Below, piece after piece: positions 17,871 through 28,645 of a DNA stretch of 64,000 nucleotides (positions are counted from its first letter, which is position 1; every line of letters begins with the position of its first letter). The position numbers and the translations under genes are program-made. The DNA comes from Mycobacterium sp. GA-1199 (GTDB lineage Bacteria > Actinomycetota > Actinomycetes > Mycobacteriales > Mycobacteriaceae). Below the pieces are notes generated by a model. The model was not told the origin of the DNA. It was given only the letters and a program-made list of their open reading frames with translations, and made no database searches. Location: the NCBI RefSeq assembly GCF_001500045.1, contig NZ_LQIX01000001.1, positions 496,001 to 560,000 of the forward strand, given 5' to 3'.

Positions 17871-18500
17871 GTGCTCGATCTCGTTCTCCCGCTACAGTGC
17901 GGCGGTTGCGGCGCGCCGTCGACGCGGTGGTGCGCGGCGTGCGCGGCGACGCTGACCGTCAGGGCCGACGACCCGCACATCGTCTCGCCGCGAGCGGACC
18001 CCGGCGTTCCGGTGTACTCCCTGGGCCGTTACGCGGGGCCGCGGCGGGCCGCCGTCATCGCGGTCAAAGAACATGGCCGGGCCGATCTGCTGGGGCCACT
18101 CGCCGGCGCGCTGCGGACCGGCCTGCTGCACCTGCTCACCTGGGGCCTGGTGGACACCCCGCTGACGGTCGTCCCCGCACCCACCCGCCGGTGGTCGGCC
18201 CGGCGGCGCGGGGGTGACCCGGTGACCCGGATGGCCCGTACCGCCGCGGCCGGCCTCCCGGCGGTGGCCGTCGTCCAAGCGCTGCGTACGCGCGCGTTCG
18301 TGGCGGATTCGGTGGGACTGTCCAGCGCCGACCGGCAGCGCAACATCGGCGGCCGGCTCCGGCTCGTGCGGCCCGTCGCGGGCGAAGTGCTCGTCGTCGA
18401 CGACGTCGTCACCACCGGCGCCACAGCCGCTGAGTCGGTTCGCGTGCTGCACACCATTGGGGCGCGCGTGGCGGCCGTGCTGGTTGTGGCAAACGCGTGA
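17871..18500 (+). CDS. ComF-family phosphoribosyltransferase-like protein
   Basis: A 209-residue protein of the ComF family (Rv3242c position). The N-terminus has two CxxC pairs (CGGC at 10-13, CAAC at 21-24) typical of the ComF zinc finger. The C-terminal half is a type I phosphoribosyltransferase fold with the PRPP loop VLVVDDVVTTGAT. In transformable bacteria ComF supports DNA uptake; its mycobacterial role is unknown. It lies directly upstream of hpf on the same strand. Confidence 0.87.
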   Translation: MLDLVLPLQCGGCGAPSTRWCAACAATLTVRADDPHIVSPRADPGVPVYSLGRYAGPRRAAVIAVKEHGRADLLGPLAGALRTGLLHLLTWGLVDTPLTVVPAPTRRWSARRRGGDPVTRMARTAAAGLPAVAVVQALRTRAFVADSVGLSSADRQRNIGGRLRLVRPVAGEVLVVDDVVTTGATAAESVRVLHTIGARVAAVLVVANA

Positions 18501-18797
18501 CCGGCGCCGTGAGCCCAGGTGTCAGGCCCGACATATCAGACCGAGGTGAAGAACTGGAAACAGGTACCCGGTTTCACTGGCACTACCGGGTGAACGCGGC
18601 TACCGTCGGCTTCAACACCCGTGAATGACTCACGGCCGGCGCTGAAGATCGAAGCGCCAGCATCGCCGACGCGGTAGGAGGTGAGTAGACGACACCTTGC
18701 ACCGGCGAGCGGCGAGACATGCAAGCCCCGTCGGTGCGGATCCACGACAACCGGGCACGCTGACGCGTGCGGACGCCGAAGAAACGAGTTGCCAAGC
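18501..18797 (+). other. 297-bp upstream region of hpf
   Basis: No convincing gene is present. A small inverted repeat ACCCGG (18566-18571) / CCGGGT (18586-18591) lies near the comF end. A frame in phase with hpf opens at GTG 18681, but its composition is unlike the neighbours and the ribosome-site-like AGGAG abuts the GTG with no spacing. The region probably holds the hpf promoter and leader; I cannot place a promoter with confidence. Confidence 0.4.
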
Positions 18798-19463
18798 ATG
18801 TCAAGCCAATCCCTGGACTCCCGAACGATGGTGATCGAGGACGAAACGTCCGAACCCCGACCGCGCGCCGAAGTCGCGGTCACCGGCCGCAACGTCGAGA
18901 TCCCCGACCACTTCCGCAAGTACGTCGCAGAGAAACTGTCACGCCTGGAACGATTCGACCGCACGATCTATCTGTTCGACGTCGAGCTCGACCACGAGCG
19001 CAACCGTCGTCAACGCAAGAACTGTCAACACGTGGAGATCACCGCCCGCGGACGCGGCCCGGTGGTCCGCGCCGAAGCCTGTGCCGACAGCTTCTACGGC
19101 GCGATGGAATCCGCGGTGGACAAGCTTGCCGAACGGCTGCGTCGCGCGCGCGACCGGCGCAAGATCCACTACGGCGACAAGACCCCGGTCTCGGTTGCCA
19201 AGGCCACCGCGGTCACCGCACCGCCTGAGCCGCTGACCGCCAGCCCGCCCGAACACGACGGGGCCGCGCTCGACGAGCACGAGCCAGGACGCATCGTGCG
19301 GATCAAGGAGCATCCGGCCACACCGATGACCGTCGACGACGCGCTGTCGCAGATGGAACTGGTCGGCCACGACTTCTTTCTCTTCCACGACAAGGAGAGC
19401 GACCTGCCGTCCGTGGTCTACCGCAGGCACGCCTACGACTACGGCTTGATTCGGCTCGCCTGA
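18798..19463 (+). CDS. hpf: Ribosome hibernation promoting factor (long form)
   Basis: A 221-residue long-form HPF. The N-terminal S30AE domain (about residues 25-130, with VTGRNVEIPDHFRKYVAEKLSRLERF) binds the 30S decoding region. The C-terminal dimerisation domain (about 165-220: VRIKEHPATPMTVDDALSQM, GHDFFLFHDKESDLPSVVYRR) drives 100S formation or ribosome stabilisation in stasis. ATG 18798 matches the family start. The last codons and the stop are part of a three-copy tandem repeat that continues into the intergenic DNA. Confidence 0.94.
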   Translation: MSSQSLDSRTMVIEDETSEPRPRAEVAVTGRNVEIPDHFRKYVAEKLSRLERFDRTIYLFDVELDHERNRRQRKNCQHVEITARGRGPVVRAEACADSFYGAMESAVDKLAERLRRARDRRKIHYGDKTPVSVAKATAVTAPPEPLTASPPEHDGAALDEHEPGRIVRIKEHPATPMTVDDALSQMELVGHDFFLFHDKESDLPSVVYRRHAYDYGLIRLA

Positions 19464-19521
19464 GCCGGGGGCTTGATTCGGCTCGCCTGAACCGGGGCCT
19501 GATTCGGCTCGCCTGAGCCGG
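19443..19521. repeat. Three tandem 26-27 bp copies spanning the hpf stop codon
   Basis: Copies start at 19443, 19470 and 19496; the unit begins GGCTTGATTCGGCTCGCCTG and ends AGCCGG. Copy 1 encodes the last hpf codons and the TGA; each copy repeats the TGA. Copies 1 and 3 contain a perfect small hairpin GGCTC-gcct-GAGCC; copy 2 has one mismatch (GAACC). The copies differ at only a few positions, which suggests recent slippage or duplication. Confidence 0.9.
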
Positions 19522-19625
19522 ACCGACCACTATTTCGCCTGGCCTGACGTAGCGGGGCCGGGTCGGGGCGCATGTCGCCTACCATGGGTTCAGCTCAAGA
19601 CTTCCAAACCCATAGGGGAACTAGC

Positions 19626-22448
<2,823 letters not shown>

Positions 22449-22456
22449 CTCTGGCG

Positions 22457-22948
22457 TCAGGTCTCGACGAGGGCGGCGATCCGGCCCAGCGTGGCCCGCA
22501 TCCCGTCCTCGGCCTGCTTGGGTGTACCGCCCCTCTTGAGCAGCAGGCGTTGCCGGTCCTCGGATACGTCCCAGGTTTCGCGCACCAGCGTGCCCTCGGA
22601 GATCGGTTCGAGTTCGTAGCGCCAGATGCGCCCGCCGATCAGCCCGAGGGGCCCCATCGTCGTCTTCCACGCGATGCGGCGGTCGGGTTCGAATTCGACG
22701 ACGGTGTTGGTGGTCCGGTACGGAACGAACAGTGACTCCGGCCTTCCGCGCATCGCCATGCCGAATGTCGCACCGGCACAAAGAGGTTGGGACTTCTCAC
22801 CGGGGGCGTGCGCGACAGTGCCCGAGCCGTCGAAAGCCGGATGCCTGGCGGCGTCGGCGAGCAACGCGAAAATTGGGGCCGGGGGCGCCTTGATGAGACG
22901 CTGCACGCTGATCGAGTTTCCCTGCACGCCGAGCAGGCTAGCGCTCAA
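22457..22948 (-). CDS. SRPBCC (START-like) family protein
   Basis: A protein of about 163 residues with a START/SRPBCC helix-grip fold. The first strand ISVQRLIKAPPAPIFALLAD, the RIAWKTTM core strand and a long C-terminal helix (DGMRATLGRIAALVE) are visible. Such proteins bind hydrophobic ligands; the ligand is unknown. TTG 22948 overlaps the stop of the preceding gene as TTGA; GTG 22927 is the alternative start. It converges on secA1 with 8 bp between stops. Confidence 0.8.
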   Translation of the reverse strand: MSASLLGVQGNSISVQRLIKAPPAPIFALLADAARHPAFDGSGTVAHAPGEKSQPLCAGATFGMAMRGRPESLFVPYRTTNTVVEFEPDRRIAWKTTMGPLGLIGGRIWRYELEPISEGTLVRETWDVSEDRQRLLLKRGGTPKQAEDGMRATLGRIAALVET

Positions 22949-23448
22949 CCGATCTGCAACGCGACCACCCGCCAGCGTCGTCCGTCGAACGCGATGCGCG
23001 CCGCGATCGCGCGGATGCGCTGTCCGCGACTGTAAGTGCCGAATACCTCCGCGGCCTCGTCATCGGTGACGCGCACCCTCACCCGGCGCAGGGTGGCAAC
23101 GGTCGACTGCGGATGCCGGGTCATCGCGAGCACGGTTTCGATCGGCCCCGGCGCCAACAGCGGGCGCAACTGCGCCACGGGGCGACGCCGGTCGATCACC
23201 TCGAGCACGCGCCGCAACGCCGCATCGGCGAATACGACCGCGGCGCGCGGCGGGGCCGGCTCCCCGGGGATCGGCACCGGCCGTTGTGGGTGCCGCTCGC
23301 CCGGTGAGGCGCCAGGCCTGCCGGATATTCGGCGGCGCAACGCTTTCGGCGACGGTGGTGGACAGGCGACGGCACCGAGGGGTGGCGGTTCACAGTCGAT
23401 CACGGGCGCCACCAGCGCAGCCTCGGCACGGGTGCAGAATGATGTCAC
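22945..23448 (-). CDS. Ala/Arg/Pro-rich conserved hypothetical protein (Rv3235-like)
   Basis: A 167-residue protein. The N-terminal half is rich in Pro and Arg and looks disordered. The C-terminal half is a small basic alpha/beta domain (VLEVIDRRRPVAQLRPLL, VRVRVTDDEAAEVFGTYSRGQR, FDGRRWRVVALQI). That half is typical of a family found beside secA and secretion genes in actinobacteria. Position and composition match Rv3235. GTG 23448 has a GGAGAA ribosome site. It is divergent from the WS/DGAT gene. No biochemical function is known. Confidence 0.72.
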   Translation of the reverse strand: MTSFCTRAEAALVAPVIDCEPPPLGAVACPPPSPKALRRRISGRPGASPGERHPQRPVPIPGEPAPPRAAVVFADAALRRVLEVIDRRRPVAQLRPLLAPGPIETVLAMTRHPQSTVATLRRVRVRVTDDEAAEVFGTYSRGQRIRAIAARIAFDGRRWRVVALQIG

Positions 23449-23648
23449 AACGCGTTCTCCAGCTACTCGACGAGACAGAACCCGTCTGCTGGAGAGTGGC
23501 AGACACCACCATGATCGCACGGCCCGCGGTGGCCCACAGACAGCGATAGGCACCCGTGATGCGCATCCGCAGGGTTTGCCTATAGCGTGACGGGGACTTC
23601 GACGCACGCGGTCGGGCCGCGGCAGTACAGGGGAGGGACGACGTCGCG

Positions 23649-25058
23649 ATGGTCACCCGGTTGTCGACGGCGGACGCGTCGTTCTACCACCTGGAGAACA
23701 CGTCGACGCCGATGTACGTGGGTTCGCTGTCGATCCTTCGCAAACCCCGCGGCGGCCTGAGCTACGAAGCCCTGCTGGCCACCGTCGAACAGCGGCTGCC
23801 GCAGATACCCCGCTACCGGCAGAAGGTCCGCGAGGTGACGCTGGGCCTGGCGCGTCCGGTGTGGGTGGACGACCGCGACTTCGACATCACCTATCACATC
23901 CGTCGCTCCGCACTGCCGTCTCCGGGTAGCGACGCCCAGTTGCACGAACTCATCGCACGGCTGGGGTCGCGGCCACTGGACCGGTCGCGGCCGCTGTGGG
24001 AGATGTACCTGATCGAAGGCCTGGCCAAGAACCGCCTGGCGATCTATACGAAGTCGCATCAGGCGCTGGTGAACGGAATGACGGCCCTGGAGATCGGCCA
24101 CGTCATCGCCGACCGCACCCAGAAGCCGCCGGAGTTCGGCGAAGACATCTGGATCCCGTTGCGCGAGCCCAGCGATCGCCAGTTGCTGCTCGGTGCGCTC
24201 GGCGAGTGGATCATGCGGCCCGCCGAGCAGATCGGTGCGGTCCGATCCGCCGTCGTCGACGTCGCGACCAACGCGGGCCAGTTGGTCGACATGGGCCGGC
24301 GGGCCCTCGAAGTGGCCCGCACCGTGGCGCGCGGCACCGCGCCGAACAGCCCGCTGAACACCACCGTGTCGCGCAACCGGCGGTTCACGGTCGCCTGCGG
24401 GCAACTCGAGGACTTCCGAACCGTGCGCGCCCGCTACGACTGCGACGTCAACGACGTGGTGCTGGCCGTGGTGGCCGGTGCGTTGCGCAATTGGCTGATG
24501 TCGCGCGGTGAACCGGTGACGTCCACGGCGCGGGTGCGGGCAATGGCGCCCATGTCGGTGTATCCGGATGCCGAACTCGACGCGACCGGCCCGGGCCAGG
24601 CCATCAGCGAGGTGACGCCGTTCCTCGTCGACCTTCCCGTCGGGGAGGGCAACCCGGTGGTGCGGCTCTCGCAGATCGCGCACGCCACGGAGTCGGCGTC
24701 CACCGCCTCGAGCCTGGTCGACGCGCGAACCATCGTGACTTTGTCGGGGTTCGCTCCGCCGACCTTGCACGCCATGGGCATCCGGGTGGCGACCACGTTC
24801 TCGGCGCGCCAGTTCAACCTGCTGATCACCAACGTGCCGGGCGCGCAGCATCAGATGTACATCGCGGGCACCAAACTGCTGGAGACCTACGCGGTGCCGC
24901 CGCTGTTGAGCAACCAGGTGCTGGCCCTGGGGGTGACCTCCTACAACGGCATGGTCTACTTCGGCATCAATGCCGACCGCGACGCCATGAGCGACGTCGA
25001 TGTTTTGCCGAGCCTGCTGCGCGAATCGCTGGAAGAACTGCTAGAGGCGGCCCAATAA
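23649..25058 (+). CDS. WS/DGAT-family acyltransferase with altered active-site motif
   Basis: A 469-residue wax ester synthase/diacylglycerol acyltransferase-family protein, intact here; the M. tuberculosis equivalent is, from memory, split between Rv3234c and Rv3233c (tgs3). Canonical members use HHxxxDG for acyl transfer from acyl-CoA to diacylglycerol or alcohols. This protein has HQALVNG at 137-143, so the second His and the Asp are replaced. Other blocks are conserved (PLDRSRPLWEMYLIEGL, CDVNDVVLAVVAGALR, NLLITNVPGA). Triacylglycerol synthesis is therefore doubtful. An upstream GGGAGGG box supports ATG 23649. Confidence 0.88.
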   Translation: MVTRLSTADASFYHLENTSTPMYVGSLSILRKPRGGLSYEALLATVEQRLPQIPRYRQKVREVTLGLARPVWVDDRDFDITYHIRRSALPSPGSDAQLHELIARLGSRPLDRSRPLWEMYLIEGLAKNRLAIYTKSHQALVNGMTALEIGHVIADRTQKPPEFGEDIWIPLREPSDRQLLLGALGEWIMRPAEQIGAVRSAVVDVATNAGQLVDMGRRALEVARTVARGTAPNSPLNTTVSRNRRFTVACGQLEDFRTVRARYDCDVNDVVLAVVAGALRNWLMSRGEPVTSTARVRAMAPMSVYPDAELDATGPGQAISEVTPFLVDLPVGEGNPVVRLSQIAHATESASTASSLVDARTIVTLSGFAPPTLHAMGIRVATTFSARQFNLLITNVPGAQHQMYIAGTKLLETYAVPPLLSNQVLALGVTSYNGMVYFGINADRDAMSDVDVLPSLLRESLEELLEAAQ

Positions 25059-25119
25059 CACCGTCTATGCGTTTGCGGGATTGACTCTCTCGCCGCCAGC
25101 GGGGTCGAATTGGGTCACC

Positions 25120-26874
25120 ATGACGACGAGCGCAGAGAACGAGACGCCAGGAAAAGCCAGGACCGCGACGCGGCGCGCGCTCGAATCGCCGACTGATTCC
25201 GTCGTGCCCCACCCGGCGCTGGATCTGCCGCCAGGAGATGACGCCATCACCCGGTCGCGCGGGGTGGATTGGATCGTCTTCGGGGTCACCGCCGTCATCG
25301 CCATCGCCTTCCTGGCGTGGGGCTTCGTCAGTACGGAGTCGCTGGCCTCGGCCTCCGGTAGTGCGCTGACATGGGTGATGGACAACACCGGGTGGCTGTT
25401 CGTGTTGACGGCCTCCGGTTTCGTGGTCTTCATTCTGTGGCTCGCGATCGGCCGCTTCGGCGCGATCCCACTGGGTCGCGACGACGAGGAACCCGAGTTC
25501 CACGGGGTGTCGTGGGTCGCGATGATGTTCAGCGCCGGCATGGGGATCGGGCTGATGTTCTTCGGGGTGGCCGAACCGCTTTCGCACTTCGCGACACCGC
25601 CTCCGGGTACCGGCGAACCGGGCAACCCCGAGGCCGTGCAGACCGCAATGGCCACCACGCTGTTCCACTGGTCGCTGCACCCGTGGGCGATCTACGCGGT
25701 GGTCGGGCTGGCGATCGCCTACGGCGTCTACCGCAAGGGTCGGTTGCAGCTGATCAGCGCGGCGTTCGAACCGCTGCTGGGCTCGCGCGCCAACGGCCCG
25801 TGGGGCAAGGTCATCGACATGCTGGCGATCTTCGCCACGCTGTTCGGCTCGGCCGCCTCACTCGGGTTGGGTGCGCTGCAGATCCGCAGCGGTCTGCAGA
25901 TCGTCGGCGGTATCGGAGAAACCGGCAACACCATCCTCATCGTCATCATCACGGTGCTCACGATGGCGTTCGTGCTGTCGGCGGTCTCCGGGGTTGCGCG
26001 CGGCATCCAGTGGTTGTCCAACATCAACATGGTGCTGGCGATGGTGCTCGCGTGCTTCGTATTCGTCGTCGGGCCAACGGTTTTCATCCTCAACCTGTTG
26101 CCGACATCGCTGGGCAGTTACATGGCCGACTTCGCGATGATGTCCGCGCGCACCGGCGCCGAAGGCGCCGACGTCAACGAGTGGTTGCAGTCGTGGACGA
26201 TCTTCTACTGGGCGTGGTGGGTGTCGTGGACGCCGTTCGTCGGCATGTTCATCGCGCGGATCTCGCGGGGCCGCACCATCCGTCAGTTCGTCACCGGCGT
26301 GTTGCTGGTGCCCAGCCTGGTGTCGCTGGTGTGGTTCGCGGTGTTCGGCGGTTCGGCGATCCGCGTGCAGGAGGAGGGCACCGACCTCGCCGGTGAGGGC
26401 AGCATCGAGGCCCAGCTGTTCGGCCTGCTCGACCAGTATCCGATCGCGGCGATCGCCAGTGTGCTGGTGATGCTGCTGGTGGGAATCTTCTTCGTCTCCG
26501 GCGCGGACGCGGCGTCGGTGGTGATGGGATCGCTGTCCGAACGCGGCACGATCAGACCCGGTAGAGCCACCGTGATCTTCTGGGGGGTGGCCACCGGTGC
26601 CGTGGCCGCGGTGATGCTGCTGGTCGGCGGACAGGACGCGCTGACCGGGTTGCAGACCATCACGATCATCGCGGCGCTGCCGTTCGTCGTCGTGATGGTC
26701 GGCATGGCGGTGGGGCTGGTCAAGGACCTGCGTCGGGACCCGCTGATGGTCCGCAGGCAGTATGCGAGGGAGGCCGTCGACACCGCGGTCATCCAGGGTG
26801 TCACCGAGCACGGCGACGACTTCGTCATCTCGGTGGAAAAGGATCCGGCGAGCGAGAAATCGCCTGACGACTAA
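25120..26874 (+). CDS. BCCT-family betaine/choline/carnitine transporter
   Basis: A 584-residue transporter with about twelve membrane helices and hydrophilic ends. The glycine-rich unwound helix FSAGMGIGLMFFGVAEPLSHF and the tryptophan-rich box YWAWWVSWTPFVG are hallmarks of the BetP group that imports osmoprotectants such as glycine betaine with Na+. The acidic C-terminal tail may take part in osmosensing, as in BetP. ATG 25120 was chosen over an upstream TTG because the family starts here. Its place between the WS/DGAT gene and the Rv3231c homologue suggests local insertion relative to M. tuberculosis. Confidence 0.9.
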   Translation: MTTSAENETPGKARTATRRALESPTDSVVPHPALDLPPGDDAITRSRGVDWIVFGVTAVIAIAFLAWGFVSTESLASASGSALTWVMDNTGWLFVLTASGFVVFILWLAIGRFGAIPLGRDDEEPEFHGVSWVAMMFSAGMGIGLMFFGVAEPLSHFATPPPGTGEPGNPEAVQTAMATTLFHWSLHPWAIYAVVGLAIAYGVYRKGRLQLISAAFEPLLGSRANGPWGKVIDMLAIFATLFGSAASLGLGALQIRSGLQIVGGIGETGNTILIVIITVLTMAFVLSAVSGVARGIQWLSNINMVLAMVLACFVFVVGPTVFILNLLPTSLGSYMADFAMMSARTGAEGADVNEWLQSWTIFYWAWWVSWTPFVGMFIARISRGRTIRQFVTGVLLVPSLVSLVWFAVFGGSAIRVQEEGTDLAGEGSIEAQLFGLLDQYPIAAIASVLVMLLVGIFFVSGADAASVVMGSLSERGTIRPGRATVIFWGVATGAVAAVMLLVGGQDALTGLQTITIIAALPFVVVMVGMAVGLVKDLRRDPLMVRRQYAREAVDTAVIQGVTEHGDDFVISVEKDPASEKSPDD

Positions 26875-26883
26875 TCTCGCCTG

Positions 26884-27381
26884 GTGCGCGTCTACATCCC
26901 CGCGACCCTGACCGTGCTGCAGCAGCTCGTGGCCGACCGGGTGCTGCATGCCCGCAGCGGTACGGCGTTCGCGCTGACGCCGGCCCTGCGCGAGTCCTAC
27001 GCCGAGGGCGACGACGAAGAACTCGCCGAGGTCGCACGCCGGGAAGCCGCGCTGGCATCGCTGCGACTGCTCGCCGGTGAGGGAGTGGGGGAGCTGCCGC
27101 CGCGGCGCGTGGTGGTGGAGGCCGAGGTCGACGGCGTGACGCCGCGCCCCGATCTCGACGACGCGGTGGTGCGGCTGGCCGGTCCGGTCGCCTTCGAGGA
27201 CGTCATCGCCGCGTATGTCGACAATGCCGACGCCGAGTCCGCGGTGTTGGCGGCGATCGAGGCCGTCGACGAGGCGGATCTCGGCGACGAGGATGCCGAA
27301 TTCGTCGTCGGGGATGCCCAGGACCACGACCTGGCCTGGTACGCGCCGCAGGAACTGCCGTTCCTGCTCGAACTGCTCTGA
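26884..27381 (+). CDS. Conserved actinobacterial protein (Rv3231c-like)
   Basis: A 165-residue acidic protein starting [15 protein letters not shown], highly conserved at the N-terminus in actinobacteria; I recall the DUF6912 label for this group but could not check it. The middle has [25 protein letters not shown] and the C-terminus is [16 protein letters not shown]. No motif suggests an activity. It starts 9 bp after the BCCT gene and precedes the desaturase reductase, the same order as Rv3231c-Rv3230c-Rv3229c. Confidence 0.78.
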   Translation: MRVYIPATLTVLQQLVADRVLHARSGTAFALTPALRESYAEGDDEELAEVARREAALASLRLLAGEGVGELPPRRVVVEAEVDGVTPRPDLDDAVVRLAGPVAFEDVIAAYVDNADAESAVLAAIEAVDEADLGDEDAEFVVGDAQDHDLAWYAPQELPFLLELL

Positions 27382-27418
27382 TCCGCGCATCGGCCGTGAT
27401 CCCGGCTGGATACGGGAC

Positions 27419-27439
27419 CGTAGGTTACGGTACCGTAGG
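27419..27439 (+). promoter_or_regulatory. Operator-like site and promoter at the desaturase-reductase start
   Basis: The site starts CGTAGGTTACGGTA and continues with CCGTAGG. A 21-bp near-copy (one mismatch) lies upstream of desA3 at 28604-28624. It contains the -10-like boxes TACGGT (27426-27431) and TACCGT (27431-27436), and the ATG is four bases further on, so the transcript is probably leaderless or nearly so and the site would block RNA polymerase directly. A TetR-type lipid regulator is the likely binder by analogy with other desaturase operons. Confidence 0.6.
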
Positions 27440-27442
27440 TTC

Positions 27443-28576
27443 ATGGCCAAGAACTCCATCAAGGTGTCGGCCAACGTCGTCGACACGGTGCGGCCTACGG
27501 TCGCCGGGATCAGGAATCCGGGCTTACACGCGCTGCGGACCATCGTGGGGCGAATCACCACGCCGTTGCTGCCCGACGACTACCTCAAACTCGCCAACCC
27601 GTTGTGGTCGGCGCGCGAGCTGCGCGGCCGGGTGCTCGGCGTCCGGCGCGAGACCGAGGACTCCGCGACGCTGGTGATCAAGCCGGGATGGGGCTTCTCG
27701 TTCGATTACCGGCCCGGCCAGTACATCGGGATCGGCGTGCAGATCGACGGTCGTTGGCGCTGGCGGTCGTATTCCCTGACCTCACCACCGTCGCGCACCG
27801 CCCGAACCATCACCATCACGGTCAAGGCAATGCCCGAAGGGTTCTTGTCGACGCACCTGGTGGACGGACTGGCGCCGGGCACGATCGTGCGGTTGGCTGC
27901 GCCGCAGGGCAACTTCGTGATGCCCGACCCGGCTCCGCCCAAGGTGCTGTTCCTCACCGGCGGCTCCGGTATCACGCCGGTGATGTCGATGCTGCGGACG
28001 CTGGCTCGGCGTGAGCAGATCACCGATATCGTCCACTTGCATTCCGCGCCAACGGAATCCGATGTCATGTTCGCCTCGGAACTCGCCGACCTGGCCCGTG
28101 CGCACGACGGTTATCGATTGCGGACCCGCGCGACGCGCAGTCAGGGCCGCCTGGACCTGTCGCGCCTGGACGACGAGGTCCCCGACTGGCGCGAACGACA
28201 GACCTGGGCGTGCGGCCCCGAGGGCATGCTCGATGCCGCCCAGCGCTGCTGGTCGACGGCCGGCCTCGCCGAACGCCTGCACCTCGAGCGTTTCGCGGTG
28301 TCCAAGGCAGCCGTGCACGGGCAGGGCGGCACCGTCGAGTTCGCGCGCAGCGGCAAGACGGCCACGGTGGACGCCGCGACGCCGCTGATGGAGGCCGGGG
28401 AGCAGGTCGGTGTGCAGATGCCGTTCGGCTGCCGGATGGGTATCTGCCAGTCATGTGTGGTGGGGCTCGTCGAGGGACATGTCCGCGACCTGCGCACCGG
28501 TGTCGAGCACGAGCCGGGCAGCCGGGTGCAGACGTGTGTCTCTGCGGCATCCGGCGATTGTGTGCTCGATGTCTGA
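27443..28576 (+). CDS. NADPH oxidoreductase partner of DesA3 (Rv3230c-like)
   Basis: A 377-residue electron-transfer protein with a ferredoxin-NADP reductase module followed by a C-terminal plant-type [2Fe-2S] domain. The FAD site is seen in [10 protein letters not shown], the NAD(P) site in [16 protein letters not shown] and WACGPEGM. Cluster ligands are C330, C335, C338 and C365. The M. tuberculosis homologue Rv3230c supplies electrons to the stearoyl-CoA desaturase DesA3, encoded next here too. The ATG directly follows an operator-like site and lacks a Shine-Dalgarno, suggesting leaderless translation. Confidence 0.92.
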   Translation: MAKNSIKVSANVVDTVRPTVAGIRNPGLHALRTIVGRITTPLLPDDYLKLANPLWSARELRGRVLGVRRETEDSATLVIKPGWGFSFDYRPGQYIGIGVQIDGRWRWRSYSLTSPPSRTARTITITVKAMPEGFLSTHLVDGLAPGTIVRLAAPQGNFVMPDPAPPKVLFLTGGSGITPVMSMLRTLARREQITDIVHLHSAPTESDVMFASELADLARAHDGYRLRTRATRSQGRLDLSRLDDEVPDWRERQTWACGPEGMLDAAQRCWSTAGLAERLHLERFAVSKAAVHGQGGTVEFARSGKTATVDAATPLMEAGEQVGVQMPFGCRMGICQSCVVGLVEGHVRDLRTGVEHEPGSRVQTCVSAASGDCVLDV

Positions 28577-28589
28577 GGTTTACTGGCTG

Positions 28590-28624
28590 GTAACCTACGG
28601 GTACGTAGGTTACGGTAGCGTAGG
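28590..28624 (+). promoter_or_regulatory. Palindromic operator and promoter of desA3
   Basis: A perfect inverted repeat GTAACCTACG-GGTA-CGTAGGTTAC lies at 28590-28613. Its right half begins a 21-bp stretch (28604-28624) that is 20/21 identical to the site before the reductase gene. TACGGT at 28612-28617 is a plausible -10, placing transcription start about 20 nt before the strong desA3 ribosome site (AGAGGAGG). The shared site indicates co-regulation of desaturase and reductase. Confidence 0.7.
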
Positions 28625-28645
28625 CATGCGAGAGGAGGCTTGACG

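Noticed and set aside
18571..18591. SigF-like promoter before hpf (GTTT then GGGTGA)
   Set aside because: The gap is only 13 bp instead of 15-17 and the -10 half is imperfect.
18681..18797. N-terminal extension of hpf from GTG 18681
   Set aside because: The upstream AGGAG touches the GTG without spacing, and the extra residues are Arg/Cys/Gly-rich and unlike HPF proteins, which start at 18798.
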